DNA of 54,454 bases, from NCBI GenBank assembly GCA_015057315.1, contig SVER01000023.1, forward strand, positions 1 through 54,454. Direction: 5' to 3'. The translations under genes were made by a program, and so were the position numbers. Below the pieces are notes generated by a model that saw only the letters and a program-made list of their open reading frames with translations, had not been told where the DNA came from and did not search any database. The stretch is from Pseudobutyrivibrio ruminis (GTDB taxonomy: Bacteria > Bacillota > Clostridia > Lachnospirales > Lachnospiraceae). This document shows positions 1-8,850 of the stretch, piece after piece (the stretch's first letter is position 1; each line of letters starts with the position of its first letter).

Positions 1-192
1 GATATAGTCACCGCCGCTATATTCAAAACATTTCTGTTTTAAAACATTTTTATTGACTTTCTTTAATAGTTAGTCTCATTTTTTTCATTTCTTTTCTCCC
101 TTTCTCTCCCCTTAGTTTTATTCATAACTCTCCTAGTGCCAATTATACCATAACGTTATTAGTATGTGGTTCTATATAAAATATTTTTCAAA
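1..192 (-). other. Left-edge intergenic region with a leftward promoter and possible 12-codon leader ORF
   Basis: No long coding region is visible. On the minus strand an extended -10 element (TGGTATAAT, complement of 142-150) points leftward out of the window. Downstream lies a purine-rich stretch with GGGAG and an ATG (complement of 86-88) that opens a 12-codon frame ending at a TAA (complement of 50-52). It could be the leader of a gene beyond the left edge or a spurious start. What follows to base 1 shows no open frame I can assign. Confidence 0.35.
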
Positions 193-219
193 AAAAGAGC
201 TTCCAGTAGTTGGAAGCTC
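190..219 (-). terminator. Intrinsic terminator of the trmL-ecfA-ecfT-truA operon
   Basis: Perfect 9-bp stem (GAGCTTCCA with TGGAAGCTC, positions 197-205 and 211-219) with a 5-nt loop. Read on the minus strand it is followed by seven T. It lies about 75 nt beyond the truA stop codon, after a two-hairpin repeat. Confidence 0.85.
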
Positions 220-250
220 CATAACATATAATTGATCCAGGAATAGAACA

Positions 251-294
251 CCTCATCCGCCCCTTCGGGGCACCTTCTCCTCAAGGAGAAGGCT
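251..294 (-). repeat. Two-hairpin intergenic repeat, copy 1
   Basis: Reads CCTCATCC, hairpin 1 (GCCCC/GGGGC), ACCTTCTCC, hairpin 2 (CTTCTCC/GGAGAAG), GGCT. It directly abuts the truA stop codon (295), so hairpin 2 would form immediately after translation ends. It belongs to the family seen also at 8851, 19030, 24074, 35328, 42160, 42930 and 51267. Confidence 0.85.
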
Positions 295-1032
295 CTAGTC
301 TAAGTATTCAATTCCTATCATGGTAAGGCCGTGAGCTGGGGCTGTTGGGCCGGCAAGCTCGCGGTTGCGACCACGTAAAATTTCAAGCATGTACATTGGT
401 TCCATTTCACCGGCACCTACTTTGATAAGAGTACCTGCAATGATTCGAACCATGTTGTAAAGGAAGCCATCTCCTGTAAGGCGGATGTGTATTACATCAT
501 CTTCCTTGTATACCTTAGCAGTGTAGATGGTACGAACACGGGATTTTACCTGTGCCTTTACAGATGAGAAGGATGTGAAATCATGTTGTCCGATTAAATA
601 AGCTGCTGCTTCATTCATCTTATCTACATCTAAGTCGTAATAGTAATGGAATGTATCCTTGCGCTTGGTTGGGTCTGGCATCTTGCGGTTTAAAATCTTG
701 TATTCGTATGTCTTGCGGCAAGCTGCATATCTAGGATGGAAATCATCCTCCACCTGGCAGGAATACTGAACCACAATATCATCAGGCAGGCGCTGATTAA
801 GAGCGAAGCTGATTTTATCGGCTGGCATTCTTGAATTAGTATCAAAAACTGCTACATTACCAAGTGAATGCACGCCTGCATCTGTACGGCTTGCGCCCAT
901 AATAGATATAGGCTCCTGCAAAAGATCTGTAAGAGCCTCGTTTAATTTCTGTTCTATTGTTACTCCGTTTGGCTGAATCTGCCAGCCGCTATAGTTTGAC
1001 CCATCGTAGGCCACTACTATCATTACTCTCAT
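295..1032 (-). CDS. truA: tRNA pseudouridine(38-40) synthase TruA
   Basis: Converts uridines 38-40 in the tRNA anticodon arm to pseudouridine. The 245-residue length fits the family. The N-terminus carries the family start (VAYDGSNYSGWQ, about residues 7-18), and the catalytic-aspartate motif is seen as GASRTDAGVHS (about residues 46-56, Asp within RTDAGV). The C-terminal FLYNMVRIIAGTL segment is also typical. The ATG lies one nucleotide beyond the ecfT stop codon, so translation is probably coupled. truA at the end of an ecfA-ecfT operon is a common Firmicutes arrangement; here the operon begins with trmL rather than following ribosomal protein genes within view. Confidence 0.96.
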   Translation of the reverse strand: MRVMIVVAYDGSNYSGWQIQPNGVTIEQKLNEALTDLLQEPISIMGASRTDAGVHSLGNVAVFDTNSRMPADKISFALNQRLPDDIVVQYSCQVEDDFHPRYAACRKTYEYKILNRKMPDPTKRKDTFHYYYDLDVDKMNEAAAYLIGQHDFTSFSSVKAQVKSRVRTIYTAKVYKEDDVIHIRLTGDGFLYNMVRIIAGTLIKVGAGEMEPMYMLEILRGRNRELAGPTAPAHGLTMIGIEYLD

Positions 1033-1033
1033 A

Positions 1034-1834
1034 TTATAAAACTACCTTTACTGCATAAAAAATGATTATGTATGCTACTATACAAATGTACGCCCTTTGG
1101 TCAAGTGAGCTGTATTTAAGTGGGCGCATTTTAGTTCTGCCTTCACCACCATTATAGCATCTTGCTTCCATTGCATATGACAAATCGTTGGCACGTCTGA
1201 AGGCTGATACGAAAAGTGGAACAAGAAGTGGAACCATGTTTTTAGCCTTTTTGATAAGACCGCCAGATTCAAAATCAGCACCGCGTGCCATCTGGGCCTT
1301 CATGATTTTATCTGTCTCCTCGATAAGGATTGGGATAAATCTAAGGGCAATAGACATCATCATTGAAATCTCATGCACTGGAACATTAAACTTCTTAAGA
1401 AAACCTAAGGATTTCTCCAATCCGTCTGTAAGCTGATTTGGTGTAGTGGTAAGTGTCATTAATGATGTACCGATGATAAGAAGAATCATGCGGCTAGTCA
1501 TAAGCACTGCGTTCTTAAGTCCCACATCACTGATTGTTAAAAAACCAAATGAAAAGATGGTGATACCAGGTGTCAAAAACAAATTGAACAAGCCTGCAAT
1601 TATCAATAAAACCACAATGGACCTAAGACCCTTAACCATAAATGAAAATGGCACATGGCTCATTTTTATAATTCCAAAAAGTGTAACTAAAACTAATGCA
1701 AATAAAACAACATTATCCACAGAAAACAAAGTGATAATGAAAACTAATGTGGAAAACAGCTTCACTCTAGGGTCCAATGAGTGGAGAATAGACTTTGCTG
1801 GATAATATTGTCCTAATGTTATTTCTCTAAGCAT
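1034..1834 (-). CDS. ecfT: Energy-coupling factor transporter transmembrane protein EcfT
   Basis: Membrane scaffold of a group II ECF vitamin/micronutrient importer. It couples the two ATPases to exchangeable substrate-binding S components. At 266 residues it has about five to six hydrophobic segments, and the C-terminal cytoplasmic part holds the coupling-helix signature: AQMARGADF (around residues 181-189) and YAMEARCYNGG (around 220-230), two Ala-Arg-Gly-type motifs that contact the ATPases. It lies 46 nt downstream of the fused ATPase gene and just before truA. No S component gene is in view, so the transported substrate cannot be read from context. Confidence 0.95.
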   Translation of the reverse strand: MLREITLGQYYPAKSILHSLDPRVKLFSTLVFIITLFSVDNVVLFALVLVTLFGIIKMSHVPFSFMVKGLRSIVVLLIIAGLFNLFLTPGITIFSFGFLTISDVGLKNAVLMTSRMILLIIGTSLMTLTTTPNQLTDGLEKSLGFLKKFNVPVHEISMMMSIALRFIPILIEETDKIMKAQMARGADFESGGLIKKAKNMVPLLVPLFVSAFRRANDLSYAMEARCYNGGEGRTKMRPLKYSSLDQRAYICIVAYIIIFYAVKVVL

Positions 1835-1880
1835 ATTTATAAATTCCTTTTTAAGTCAAATCCAAAACTGGTATCTGCTA

Positions 1881-3644
1881 TTAATTCAACGCCTTTAAAA
1901 TAGAATCTCTGGCCTCTGTAACTGTAGTTGCTGTTGCATCTACATCAAAGCCTGCATCTATTAAATCGTTCATTACGTATGTAACCTGAGGAGCTGCAAG
2001 TCCCATTTTCTCAAGCTCCTTGTAGTGAGCGAAAACTTCCTTTGGTGTACCATCAAATGCAGGATGTCCAGCATCCATAACGATGATTCTATCAACGTAG
2101 TTAGCAACATCCTCCATTGAATGTGATACAAGGATAACTGTATCGCCGCGTTTTTCGTGCATGTCCTTGATAAGGCCTAAGATATCATCACGTCCCTTAG
2201 GGTCAAGACCTGCTGTTGGCTCATCTAGAATAAGAACTGCTGGCTTCATGGCGATAACACCGGCAATAGCTGCACGACGCTTCTGTCCACCTGAAAGCTC
2301 AAATGGTGATGCCAGATATAATTCCTCAGGAAGCTTAACCAAGGTAAGTGCTTCGTAAGCACGCTTTATCTGTTCCTTTTCATCCAAGCCCTGATTCTTA
2401 GGACCGAACTGAACATCCTTGAATACTGTAGTTTCAAAAAGCTGATGCTCAGGGTACTGGAATACCATCCCAACCTGAGTACGCAAATCCTTTATATCAA
2501 ATTCCTTATCGTAGATATCCTGTCCACGATAATAGATATGGCCGTCTGTAGCTTTGATAAGTCCGTTCAAATGCTGAACAAGTGTAGACTTACCACTACC
2601 TGTGTGGCCAATAACACCGATGAACTCGCCCTCTTTTATTGAAAGGCTAACATCGTCTAAGGCTGTAACCTCGTAGGCTGTTCCTGGTGAATACTTATAT
2701 GATACATGGTCAAGAATAAGTACGTTGTCCCCAAATGATTTTTTATCTTCTGGCTGTGATGCAACTGGTGTCTGACCTGCTGCTAGCTTGCGTAAGTTTA
2801 ATTTAGTAAGAGCCTCTAACAATTCCTTTCTAGTAAGGATACATTCAGGAATCTGAAGGCCTGATTTTCTAAGCTGATGTGCTAACAGTGTAACCTGTGG
2901 CACATCAAGGCTGTGCTCCTTTAAAAGCTCAACATCCTTGAAAATCTCTCTTGGGGTGCCTTCCATGAAGACTTTGCCCTTTTCCATTACAAATACGTAA
3001 TCGGAATCAACAACCTCTTCCATGTAATGTGTAATGAGAATAACTGTAATTCCCTTTTCACGGTTAAGAGTGTGAACTGCTCTAAGCACGTCTGCTCTTC
3101 CATCTGGGTCAAGCATGGCTGTTGGCTCGTCCAAAATAATGCACTTTGGCTCCATAGCCATAACGCCTGCAATTGCCACACGCTGCTTTTGTCCACCTGA
3201 CAGCTTGTTAGGTGAATGACTTCTGTATTTTTGCATTCCCACCATCTTTAGAGATTTGTCCACACGAACAAGAATCTCTTCTGTTGGAACACCGATATTT
3301 TCCGGGCCAAAAGCCACATCCTCATCAACAACAGATGCAATTATTTGGTTGTCTGGATTCTGGAAAACCATGCCTGCTGTTTGACGCACTGCAAATGTAT
3401 ACTCATCGTCAGATGTATTCATTTCATCAACCCAGATGGTGCCCTCTGATGGAGTAAGAAGTGCATTGATGTGCTTGGCGAATGTAGACTTGCCAGAGCC
3501 ATTATGTCCTAAGATAGAAATAAACTGACCTGGCTCTACATTAAGATTAACGTGATCAAGGGCGACCTGAATGCTTTCAACATTGCCCTCTTCATCACGT
3601 CTTATATATTCATGTACTAAATCTTTAGATCTGATAATTGACAT
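1881..3644 (-). CDS. ecfA: Fused energy-coupling factor ATPase (EcfA1-EcfA2 in one chain)
   Basis: ATP-hydrolysing part of the ECF importer. The 587-residue chain holds two complete ABC ATPase domains. Domain 1 has Walker A GHNGSGKST (46-54), a Q-loop in VFQNPDNQ, signature LSGGQKQR (about 148-155), Walker B IILDEPTAMLDP and the switch His in ITHYMEE. Domain 2 has Walker A GHTGSGKST (346-354), FQYPEHQLF, LSGGQKRR, LILDEPTAGLDP and VSHSMED. A poorly conserved linker of about 25 residues (around 285-310) joins them. EcfA1 and EcfA2 are usually separate proteins of about 280 residues, so this is a covalent heterodimer. Reading is uninterrupted, so a frameshift artefact is unlikely. The ATG is 9 nt after the trmL stop. 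Confidence 0.93.
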   Translation of the reverse strand: MSIIRSKDLVHEYIRRDEEGNVESIQVALDHVNLNVEPGQFISILGHNGSGKSTFAKHINALLTPSEGTIWVDEMNTSDDEYTFAVRQTAGMVFQNPDNQIIASVVDEDVAFGPENIGVPTEEILVRVDKSLKMVGMQKYRSHSPNKLSGGQKQRVAIAGVMAMEPKCIILDEPTAMLDPDGRADVLRAVHTLNREKGITVILITHYMEEVVDSDYVFVMEKGKVFMEGTPREIFKDVELLKEHSLDVPQVTLLAHQLRKSGLQIPECILTRKELLEALTKLNLRKLAAGQTPVASQPEDKKSFGDNVLILDHVSYKYSPGTAYEVTALDDVSLSIKEGEFIGVIGHTGSGKSTLVQHLNGLIKATDGHIYYRGQDIYDKEFDIKDLRTQVGMVFQYPEHQLFETTVFKDVQFGPKNQGLDEKEQIKRAYEALTLVKLPEELYLASPFELSGGQKRRAAIAGVIAMKPAVLILDEPTAGLDPKGRDDILGLIKDMHEKRGDTVILVSHSMEDVANYVDRIIVMDAGHPAFDGTPKEVFAHYKELEKMGLAAPQVTYVMNDLIDAGFDVDATATTVTEARDSILKALN

Positions 3645-3653
3645 TGGTACCCA

Positions 3654-4151
3654 CTATTCCTTCCAGTTGAGTCTATGTAAATTACCCTCAGTCTCCAAAC
3701 CGAGGAAATCGTTTTGTCTCAGGGCTTCGTACAAAACTACTGCCACTGAATTTGATAAATTAAGGGATCTGATATCATGTCCCATTGGAATACGAACGCA
3801 ATTCTCCTCATTGTCAACAAGGATTTCTTCAGGGATTCCTGCTGATTCCTTGCCAAACATTATGTAGCAGTCTGGTTCGTAATGAACATCTGTATGTTTT
3901 CTTTTTGCTTTTGTGGTAGCCATATATACCTTGGCATCTGGGTTCTTTGCCTTGAAGTCTTCCCAGTCATCATAGCGGAAAACCTCTAGCTTATCCCAGT
4001 AATCCATACCTGCGCGCTTCACTGTCTTATCTGTAAGCACAAAGCCAAGCGGCTCGATCAGATGAAGACGAGTACCCGTTGCGCAACAGGTTCGCCCAAT
4101 ATTCCCCGTATTTGCAGGAATCTCAGGCTCATGTAATACAATATTTAACAT
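3654..4151 (-). CDS. trmL: tRNA (cytidine/uridine(34)-2'-O)-methyltransferase TrmL
   Basis: SPOUT-class enzyme that methylates the 2'-O of the wobble nucleotide in leucine tRNAs using S-adenosylmethionine. Family features seen in the 165 residues: NIVLHEPEIPANTGNIGRTC at the start, the middle motif IMFGKESAGIPEEIL, and the knotted C-terminal SAM site IPMGHDIRSLNLSNSVAVVLYEA, with RSLNLSNS as the diagnostic core. It is the first gene of the minus-strand operon continuing into ecfA, ecfT and truA. No clear promoter was recognised; the upstream gap holds a 66-bp inverted repeat. Confidence 0.95.
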   Translation of the reverse strand: MLNIVLHEPEIPANTGNIGRTCCATGTRLHLIEPLGFVLTDKTVKRAGMDYWDKLEVFRYDDWEDFKAKNPDAKVYMATTKAKRKHTDVHYEPDCYIMFGKESAGIPEEILVDNEENCVRIPMGHDIRSLNLSNSVAVVLYEALRQNDFLGLETEGNLHRLNWKE

Positions 4152-4194
4152 TTTAAAACCTCTAGTCCGTGTTCAGAATGCTTCGCCTGTTACA

Positions 4195-4260
4195 GTAACA
4201 AGCATTATGATTTCTCCGCTCGGCAACACGCCTCCCTTGAGAAATATAATAGCTTGTTAC
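4195..4260. repeat. 66-bp inverted-repeat element after the aminotransferase stop codon
   Basis: Arms 4195-4216 and 4239-4260 are near-perfect inverted copies (GTAACAAGC...ATTTCTC against GAGAAAT...GCTTGTTAC), differing by one or two bases of spacing. The right arm directly abuts the aminotransferase stop codon. It could end or stabilise that transcript, although no strong T tract follows. It is not the two-hairpin repeat family. A miniature mobile element relic is possible. Confidence 0.6.
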
Positions 4261-5445
4261 TTACATGCTTGCATTCTGTTCTTTACGTAGCTCTTCGATA
4301 AATTCTTCAATGCGGTCCATGGCGCGCTTTAGGCTTTCAAGGGAATATGCGTAGGATATACGTACATTACCTTCGCCACTTTCGCCAAAGGCTGTGCCTG
4401 GAACCACTGCAACCTCTTTCTCACGAAGGAGGCGTGTACAAAATTCTTCGGAAGACATTCCAAATTCTGCAATTGATGGAAAAATGTAGAATGCACCGTA
4501 TGGTTCGAAGCATTTGATTCCCATTTTCTTAAAGCGATTGAGAAGATAACGACGACGGTCATTATATTCCTCTCGCATATGAGCAACATCCTCATCGCAG
4601 TCACGGATAGCTGTTACTGCAGCATACTGACTGGTTGTAGGTGCACACATAATAGCAAACTGATGAATCTTAGTCATCTGCTTAATAATAACCTCTGGAG
4701 CACATACATAGCCAAGACGCCATCCAGTCATGGCATGGCTCTTTGAAAAACCGTTGATGTAGATTGTGCGCTCCTTCATTCCAGGGAAGCTGGCAATGGA
4801 TACATGACCTTCACCTGTATAAGTAAGCTCACCATAAATCTCATCTGTAAGCACAAACAAATCGTACTTCTTGACAAGCTCTACAATTGGTTCCAAATCA
4901 GCCTTTTCCATAACAGCACCTGTAGGGTTGTTAGGAAATGGCATAATAAGAATCTTAGTCTTATCTGTAATAGCAGCCTCAAGCTCCTCAGGCTTAAGTC
5001 TGAATTCGTTTTCTTCCTTAAGTGCAATAGGAACCGGCACACCACCAGCCAGGATGGTACATGGCTCATAGCTTACATAGCAAGGTTGAGGAATAAGCAC
5101 CTCATCACCTGGGTCAAGCATAGCACGAAGTGCAATATCTATACCCTCAGAACCACCTACTGTCATAAGCATCTCTGTAAGAGGATTATATTCAAGTCCA
5201 TAGTGACGCTTAAGAAAATCTGCAATCTCAACTCTAAGCTCCTTCAAGCCTGAGTTAGATGTGTAAAAGGTACGGCCTCTTTCCAAAGAATAGATAGCCT
5301 CATCTCTTACCTTCCATGGTGTATCGAAATCCGGCTCACCAACACCAAGAGATATTGCATCTGGCATCTCTGCAACTATATCAAAAAACTTACGAATGCC
5401 TGATGGCTTTATTTCTGTAATAGTCTGATTTAAAGGGTTTCTCAT
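4261..5445 (-). CDS. Class I/II pyridoxal-phosphate aminotransferase
   Basis: Fold-type I aminotransferase of the AspC/MalY-PatA group, 394 residues as expected. The Schiff-base lysine is Lys235 in NGFSKSHAMTGWRLGY. Other PLP contacts are PFPNNPTGA (about 169-177) and the VLTDEIYGEL block (about 198-207). An N-terminal substrate-loop motif (GVGEPDFDTP, 34-43) fits aspartate or aromatic aminotransferases, but the substrate cannot be fixed from sequence. Its start overlaps the stop of an Lrp/AsnC regulator by 4 bp, so the two are co-translated. This pairing is common in Clostridia and suggests amino-acid-responsive control of its own operon. Confidence 0.9.
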   Translation of the reverse strand: MRNPLNQTITEIKPSGIRKFFDIVAEMPDAISLGVGEPDFDTPWKVRDEAIYSLERGRTFYTSNSGLKELRVEIADFLKRHYGLEYNPLTEMLMTVGGSEGIDIALRAMLDPGDEVLIPQPCYVSYEPCTILAGGVPVPIALKEENEFRLKPEELEAAITDKTKILIMPFPNNPTGAVMEKADLEPIVELVKKYDLFVLTDEIYGELTYTGEGHVSIASFPGMKERTIYINGFSKSHAMTGWRLGYVCAPEVIIKQMTKIHQFAIMCAPTTSQYAAVTAIRDCDEDVAHMREEYNDRRRYLLNRFKKMGIKCFEPYGAFYIFPSIAEFGMSSEEFCTRLLREKEVAVVPGTAFGESGEGNVRISYAYSLESLKRAMDRIEEFIEELRKEQNASM

Positions 5446-5924
5446 AGACTCACCTTCTCCCTCTCATCCACGTGCTTCTCTGCCATAATAATTCCGTGAT
5501 CCTTATACTTCTTAAGTACAAAGTTAGTCTGTGTGCTAAGCACTGAATCAAGTGGAGAAAGCTTAGCAGAAACAAAATCTGCAACCTCTCTTAGTGTATG
5601 TCCCTCAATAGAAACCATGAAATCATAGCTTCCTGAAATAAGATAAACTGCATCTACCTCTGGATAATTATAGATGCGCTCTGCAACCTTATCAAATCCC
5701 ATGCCACGCTGTGGTGTAACTCTAACCTCAATAAGAGCAGACACCTTCTCAACGCTGGCCTTTTCCCAATTAATAAGAGTAGGATAACCGCAAATAATAT
5801 GCTCATTCTCCATGGCCTCAAGCTCATTCATAACTGTGGCCTGGTCGCAGCCTAGCATCATTGCCAAATCCTCTAAATCAATCTTACTGTTATGCTCAAT
5901 ATAAGTTAAAATCTTCTCTCTCAT
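5442..5924 (-). CDS. Lrp/AsnC family transcriptional regulator
   Basis: Feast/famine regulator. The N-terminal winged helix (about residues 1-55: EDLAMMLGCDQATVMNELEAME as the helix-turn-helix) is followed by a RAM/AsnC ligand-binding domain (about 65-145: ALIEVRVTPQRGMGFDKVAERI and VYLISGSYDFMVSIEG). The ATG at 5924 is chosen over an upstream GTG because AGGGG lies 8 nt before it. The C-terminal extension (KYKDHGIIMAEKHVDERE) is longer than in minimal Lrp. It precedes and overlaps the aminotransferase gene and probably controls that operon in response to an amino acid. No operator was identified. Confidence 0.92.
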   Translation of the reverse strand: MREKILTYIEHNSKIDLEDLAMMLGCDQATVMNELEAMENEHIICGYPTLINWEKASVEKVSALIEVRVTPQRGMGFDKVAERIYNYPEVDAVYLISGSYDFMVSIEGHTLREVADFVSAKLSPLDSVLSTQTNFVLKKYKDHGIIMAEKHVDEREKVSL

Positions 5925-5960
5925 TTTAATCACCCCTTATAATCCGCTATCCTTCGCAGC

Positions 5961-6081
5961 TTATAAATATTATTATTCGCCACGCTTTCGCTCATATCGC
6001 GCTCATTGCCCTACGTAAGATGCCGCTGGCGCACCATCTAAGTAGGGATGGCGCTCAAAGGGCTCATAATAACATTTATAA
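5961..6081. repeat. 121-bp MITE-like inverted-repeat element
   Basis: Terminal arms 5961-5976 (TTATAAATATTATTAT) and 6066-6081 are inverted copies at 15 of 16 positions. The interior folds further (GCCCTAC near 6008 with GTAGGG near 6043, and nested GCGCTC blocks). It fills most of the 201-bp gap between the AIR-synthase-like gene and the Lrp regulator. No transposase is present. I read it as a non-autonomous element relic or a long structured intergenic hairpin. Confidence 0.55.
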
Positions 6082-6125
6082 TCTACTACGTATAGCTCTT
6101 CTAAATTTGCTAGTTACCAAGTTAT

Positions 6126-7124
6126 TTATTTTCGTTCTACGTTTGGTACGGAATATAGTGCGTCGGCTTTGGGAGGTTCTAGGAAGCGAACCTCGTCGCC
6201 GCTGATAACGCGTTTATCGTTTGAAGAGTTGGACTTTCCGATAATGGCGGATGCTACCCCCGCTTCCGCAAGCTTTCTAACAAGTCCGTTGCCATCGTTT
6301 GTAGCTATTAGCATAGCACCTGATGAAATAAGCTCGTATGGATTGATACCAAAGAACTCGCACACTTCTATTGTCTCCTGCTTTACAGGAATGGATTTTA
6401 AATCTACATCAAGGCCTACGCCGGAAGCTTCGCCCATTTCCCATAAGGCGCCAAATATACCGCCTTCTGTAATATCATGCATAGCCGCCACGCCATGCTC
6501 TACAGCCACACGGCTTTCTGGAAGTACGCTTAAATATTTATCAAAGCCTTTGGCTGTATCTACAAGATTCTTTGGCAATCTGGTAAGAAGCTCTTCTTCG
6601 TGGTCCTTAGCAATAATGGATGTACCTTCAAGACCTATCCATTTGGTAACCACCAAGTCCATTCCCGGCTTAGCTCCACCTGTGGAAACCATCTGCCCCT
6701 TCTTTACCTTACCTACAGCTGTAACTGAGATAAGAGGCTGATTAACCACCTCTGTAACCTCTGTATGGCCACCCATGACCTGTACATTGTATCTTTTGCA
6801 GGCATTATCAACCTGCTCCATAATAGCCTTTAGCTTGGCCTCACGCATTCGAGGGGTAAGCAGGATTGTAAGCAGGATTCCTATTGGCTCCGCCCCTGCG
6901 CTGGCTAAATCGTTGATAGATACAGTAACGGCAAGCTCTCCTATATCAGAGGCTGTGCCTGTTATAGGGTCAGTGCTCATTACTATTTCTTCATCAGGGC
7001 CTACCTGAAGGGTGGCGCAATCCTCACCGATACTAGGACCACTTCCTACCTCAGGACGTTTTACATGTAGTTGTTTTATAACTGAACGTTTAAGTACGCT
7101 TTCTTTAAGTTTTCCAATTTCCAT
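6126..7124 (-). CDS. AIR synthase-related protein (HypE/PurM fold)
   Basis: A 332-residue ATP-binding protein of the PurM/HypE/ThiL/SelD superfamily. The N-terminal half has the phosphate/metal segment GPSIGEDCATLQ (about 29-40) and STDPITGTASDIGELAVTVSINDLASAGAEP (about 50-80); the C-terminal half has MHDITEGGIFGALWEM, typical of the second domain. It resembles HypE, which dehydrates a carbamoyl group to cyanide for NiFe hydrogenases, but lacks the C-terminal cysteine motif HypE needs, and no hyp gene is nearby. Function is therefore unknown. It lies 18 nt downstream of the VanW-domain gene and is probably co-transcribed with it. Confidence 0.82.
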   Translation of the reverse strand: MEIGKLKESVLKRSVIKQLHVKRPEVGSGPSIGEDCATLQVGPDEEIVMSTDPITGTASDIGELAVTVSINDLASAGAEPIGILLTILLTPRMREAKLKAIMEQVDNACKRYNVQVMGGHTEVTEVVNQPLISVTAVGKVKKGQMVSTGGAKPGMDLVVTKWIGLEGTSIIAKDHEEELLTRLPKNLVDTAKGFDKYLSVLPESRVAVEHGVAAMHDITEGGIFGALWEMGEASGVGLDVDLKSIPVKQETIEVCEFFGINPYELISSGAMLIATNDGNGLVRKLAEAGVASAIIGKSNSSNDKRVISGDEVRFLEPPKADALYSVPNVERK

Positions 7125-7142
7125 AAGATTATTCCCTTATTC

Positions 7143-8843
7143 CTAGTTAGCTGGTACTGTAGCCTGAGGCACTGGCTGTTCCACAGGCTGGGTTGTTGCA
7201 TCTGGCGCTGGTGCTTCTGTAGCTGGTGCTGTAGCAGGAGCTTGTGTTGCATTAGTTGTGTCTTCTGTCTCTGTTGGATTTGTAACCTTGTACTTTGGTG
7301 TAATTACAAATGGAGTAGAATTAGCAACACCTGGTGCATACACTGCTATAGCATTTGCTATAGTTGTGGCATCCTGAGTGGCAACAGCCTGAAGCATTGC
7401 ATATGAAAGATTAGGATCCTCAGATGCAATTCCTACTGTAACAGTTCTATTAGAAGGATTGTACTTGCTGTTGTTATATACCTCTCTGCTAACTTCTTCG
7501 TCGTTTTCGTAAACAATCTTCCAAAGACGTGCTGTGTAACCTGTATGACCACCAACAGTTGTTGTCATCTTGCCAAGTGGCACATTAGGGTCAGCAACCC
7601 ACTGAGTATTTTGAACATTTACGCCAGTAATTTCTGTTTCGTATTTAACACTATGAGACTTGTCGTCCTCTTCCTTACCATAGATGTTAAAGTATGCCTT
7701 GCTTCCGTCGCAATAGCCTTCGATATATATAGGATAGTTCTTGTTATTCTTAATCTGGAAGTCCTTACCGCCGGATTCAGCAATAGCTGCATCCTGTGAT
7801 GGTGGAACATAAGTAACAATCATGGAATGACATGAACGTGTAACTATTCCAAGCTCTGCCTCTCTGCACGCTCCGTAAAGAGTTGTAGATACCTGGCAGA
7901 TACCACCGCCGTATGTTTCAACTGTAGTTCCGTTTTCGTAAGAGCCTGCAAGCATATATCCGTTTTCTGCTGAGAATGGAGTGATTGTATTTAATACTGA
8001 AAACTCATCACCAGGATAAAGAATGGTACCGTTTATAAATCCTACACCGTTTGCCACGTTGTTCTTACGGGCAGCAGATGATGAGCTATAATCTGTATTA
8101 AAGCTGCCAAGCAAATCCTTAATCTCTGCAAGCTCTTCCTTGCTACCTCTAGGTTCCTTTACAACGGTTGCAAGAGCGATTGTTGCTGATTCCTTGTTCC
8201 AATCGTTTTCTATATAATCTGCAATTATTGCAACAGATTCATCAACCTGAACAACCACACCGCTTGTACCTTCGTGGAATACAAATTCCCCATTTTCTCT
8301 GGTAAGATAATCATCGCTTGCTTCATCGTTAACCTGTGAAGATGCTGTCTGTAAATAAGTGGTAAGAGCTGTTCTATCTACCCCTAATGAAAGTGCAAAA
8401 TCTTTGCCTCTTCCATCCTCTAAATCCTTGTTAGCCTTAAAGCGCTCTGCAAAATTTCCATAGCTGCCATAAGATGCAGCCTTAGCAGTAACATCGGTGT
8501 TCTTAGCACCTATACATAAATCTGCACCTGTAGCACTGATTGTTTGCTCGTTGGCAGAAAGTGTAAACTGCACATCATCATACTGGGCAAAATAATCATC
8601 CACAACCTTCTTAGCCTCAGCTACTGTCATACCACCTACAGATGTGCCTTCTATTGAAACGCCCTTAGGAATGATTCTAGTATCCTCCTCGTCTGCAGAA
8701 ACCGCCTCAGCTTCTTCGTTAGCTAATTCCTCTTCGGAAACTGTGTTTTCTTCTGAAACCTCTTCGGCGTATGCGCTAAGCGGTGTAAATAAACATGCTG
8801 TAAATGTTAATGATAGTAATAGTGATAGAACTCTTTTTTTCAT
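7143..8843 (-). CDS. VanW-domain exported protein with peptidoglycan-binding-like and G5-like domains
   Basis: A 566-residue exported protein. Residues 1-26 form a signal peptide ending near AYA. An acidic stretch follows (about 27-57), then a PG_binding_4-like domain (VSIEGTSVGGMTVAEAKKVV, about 63-82 onward), the VanW domain (about 250-390, with YGGGICQVSTTLYGACREAEL as the hallmark) and a G5-like beta domain (about 400-470). The C-terminus is rich in Pro, Thr and Ala, like a flexible wall-spanning tail. VanW proteins are linked to cell-wall processes but have no agreed activity. The ribosome-binding site (GAGGG, 6 nt before ATG) is the end of repeat copy 2. Confidence 0.88.
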   Translation of the reverse strand: MKKRVLSLLLSLTFTACLFTPLSAYAEEVSEENTVSEEELANEEAEAVSADEEDTRIIPKGVSIEGTSVGGMTVAEAKKVVDDYFAQYDDVQFTLSANEQTISATGADLCIGAKNTDVTAKAASYGSYGNFAERFKANKDLEDGRGKDFALSLGVDRTALTTYLQTASSQVNDEASDDYLTRENGEFVFHEGTSGVVVQVDESVAIIADYIENDWNKESATIALATVVKEPRGSKEELAEIKDLLGSFNTDYSSSSAARKNNVANGVGFINGTILYPGDEFSVLNTITPFSAENGYMLAGSYENGTTVETYGGGICQVSTTLYGACREAELGIVTRSCHSMIVTYVPPSQDAAIAESGGKDFQIKNNKNYPIYIEGYCDGSKAYFNIYGKEEDDKSHSVKYETEITGVNVQNTQWVADPNVPLGKMTTTVGGHTGYTARLWKIVYENDEEVSREVYNNSKYNPSNRTVTVGIASEDPNLSYAMLQAVATQDATTIANAIAVYAPGVANSTPFVITPKYKVTNPTETEDTTNATQAPATAPATEAPAPDATTQPVEQPVPQATVPAN

Positions 8844-8850
8844 ATTAAAC

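Noticed and set aside
4804..5253. Long open frame on the strand opposite the aminotransferase
   Set aside because: It lies wholly inside a well-conserved gene, has no ribosome-binding site and an unnatural composition.
6126..7124. HypE, hydrogenase maturation
   Set aside because: The C-terminal cysteine motif needed by HypE is missing and no other hyp gene is nearby, so only the superfamily is assigned.
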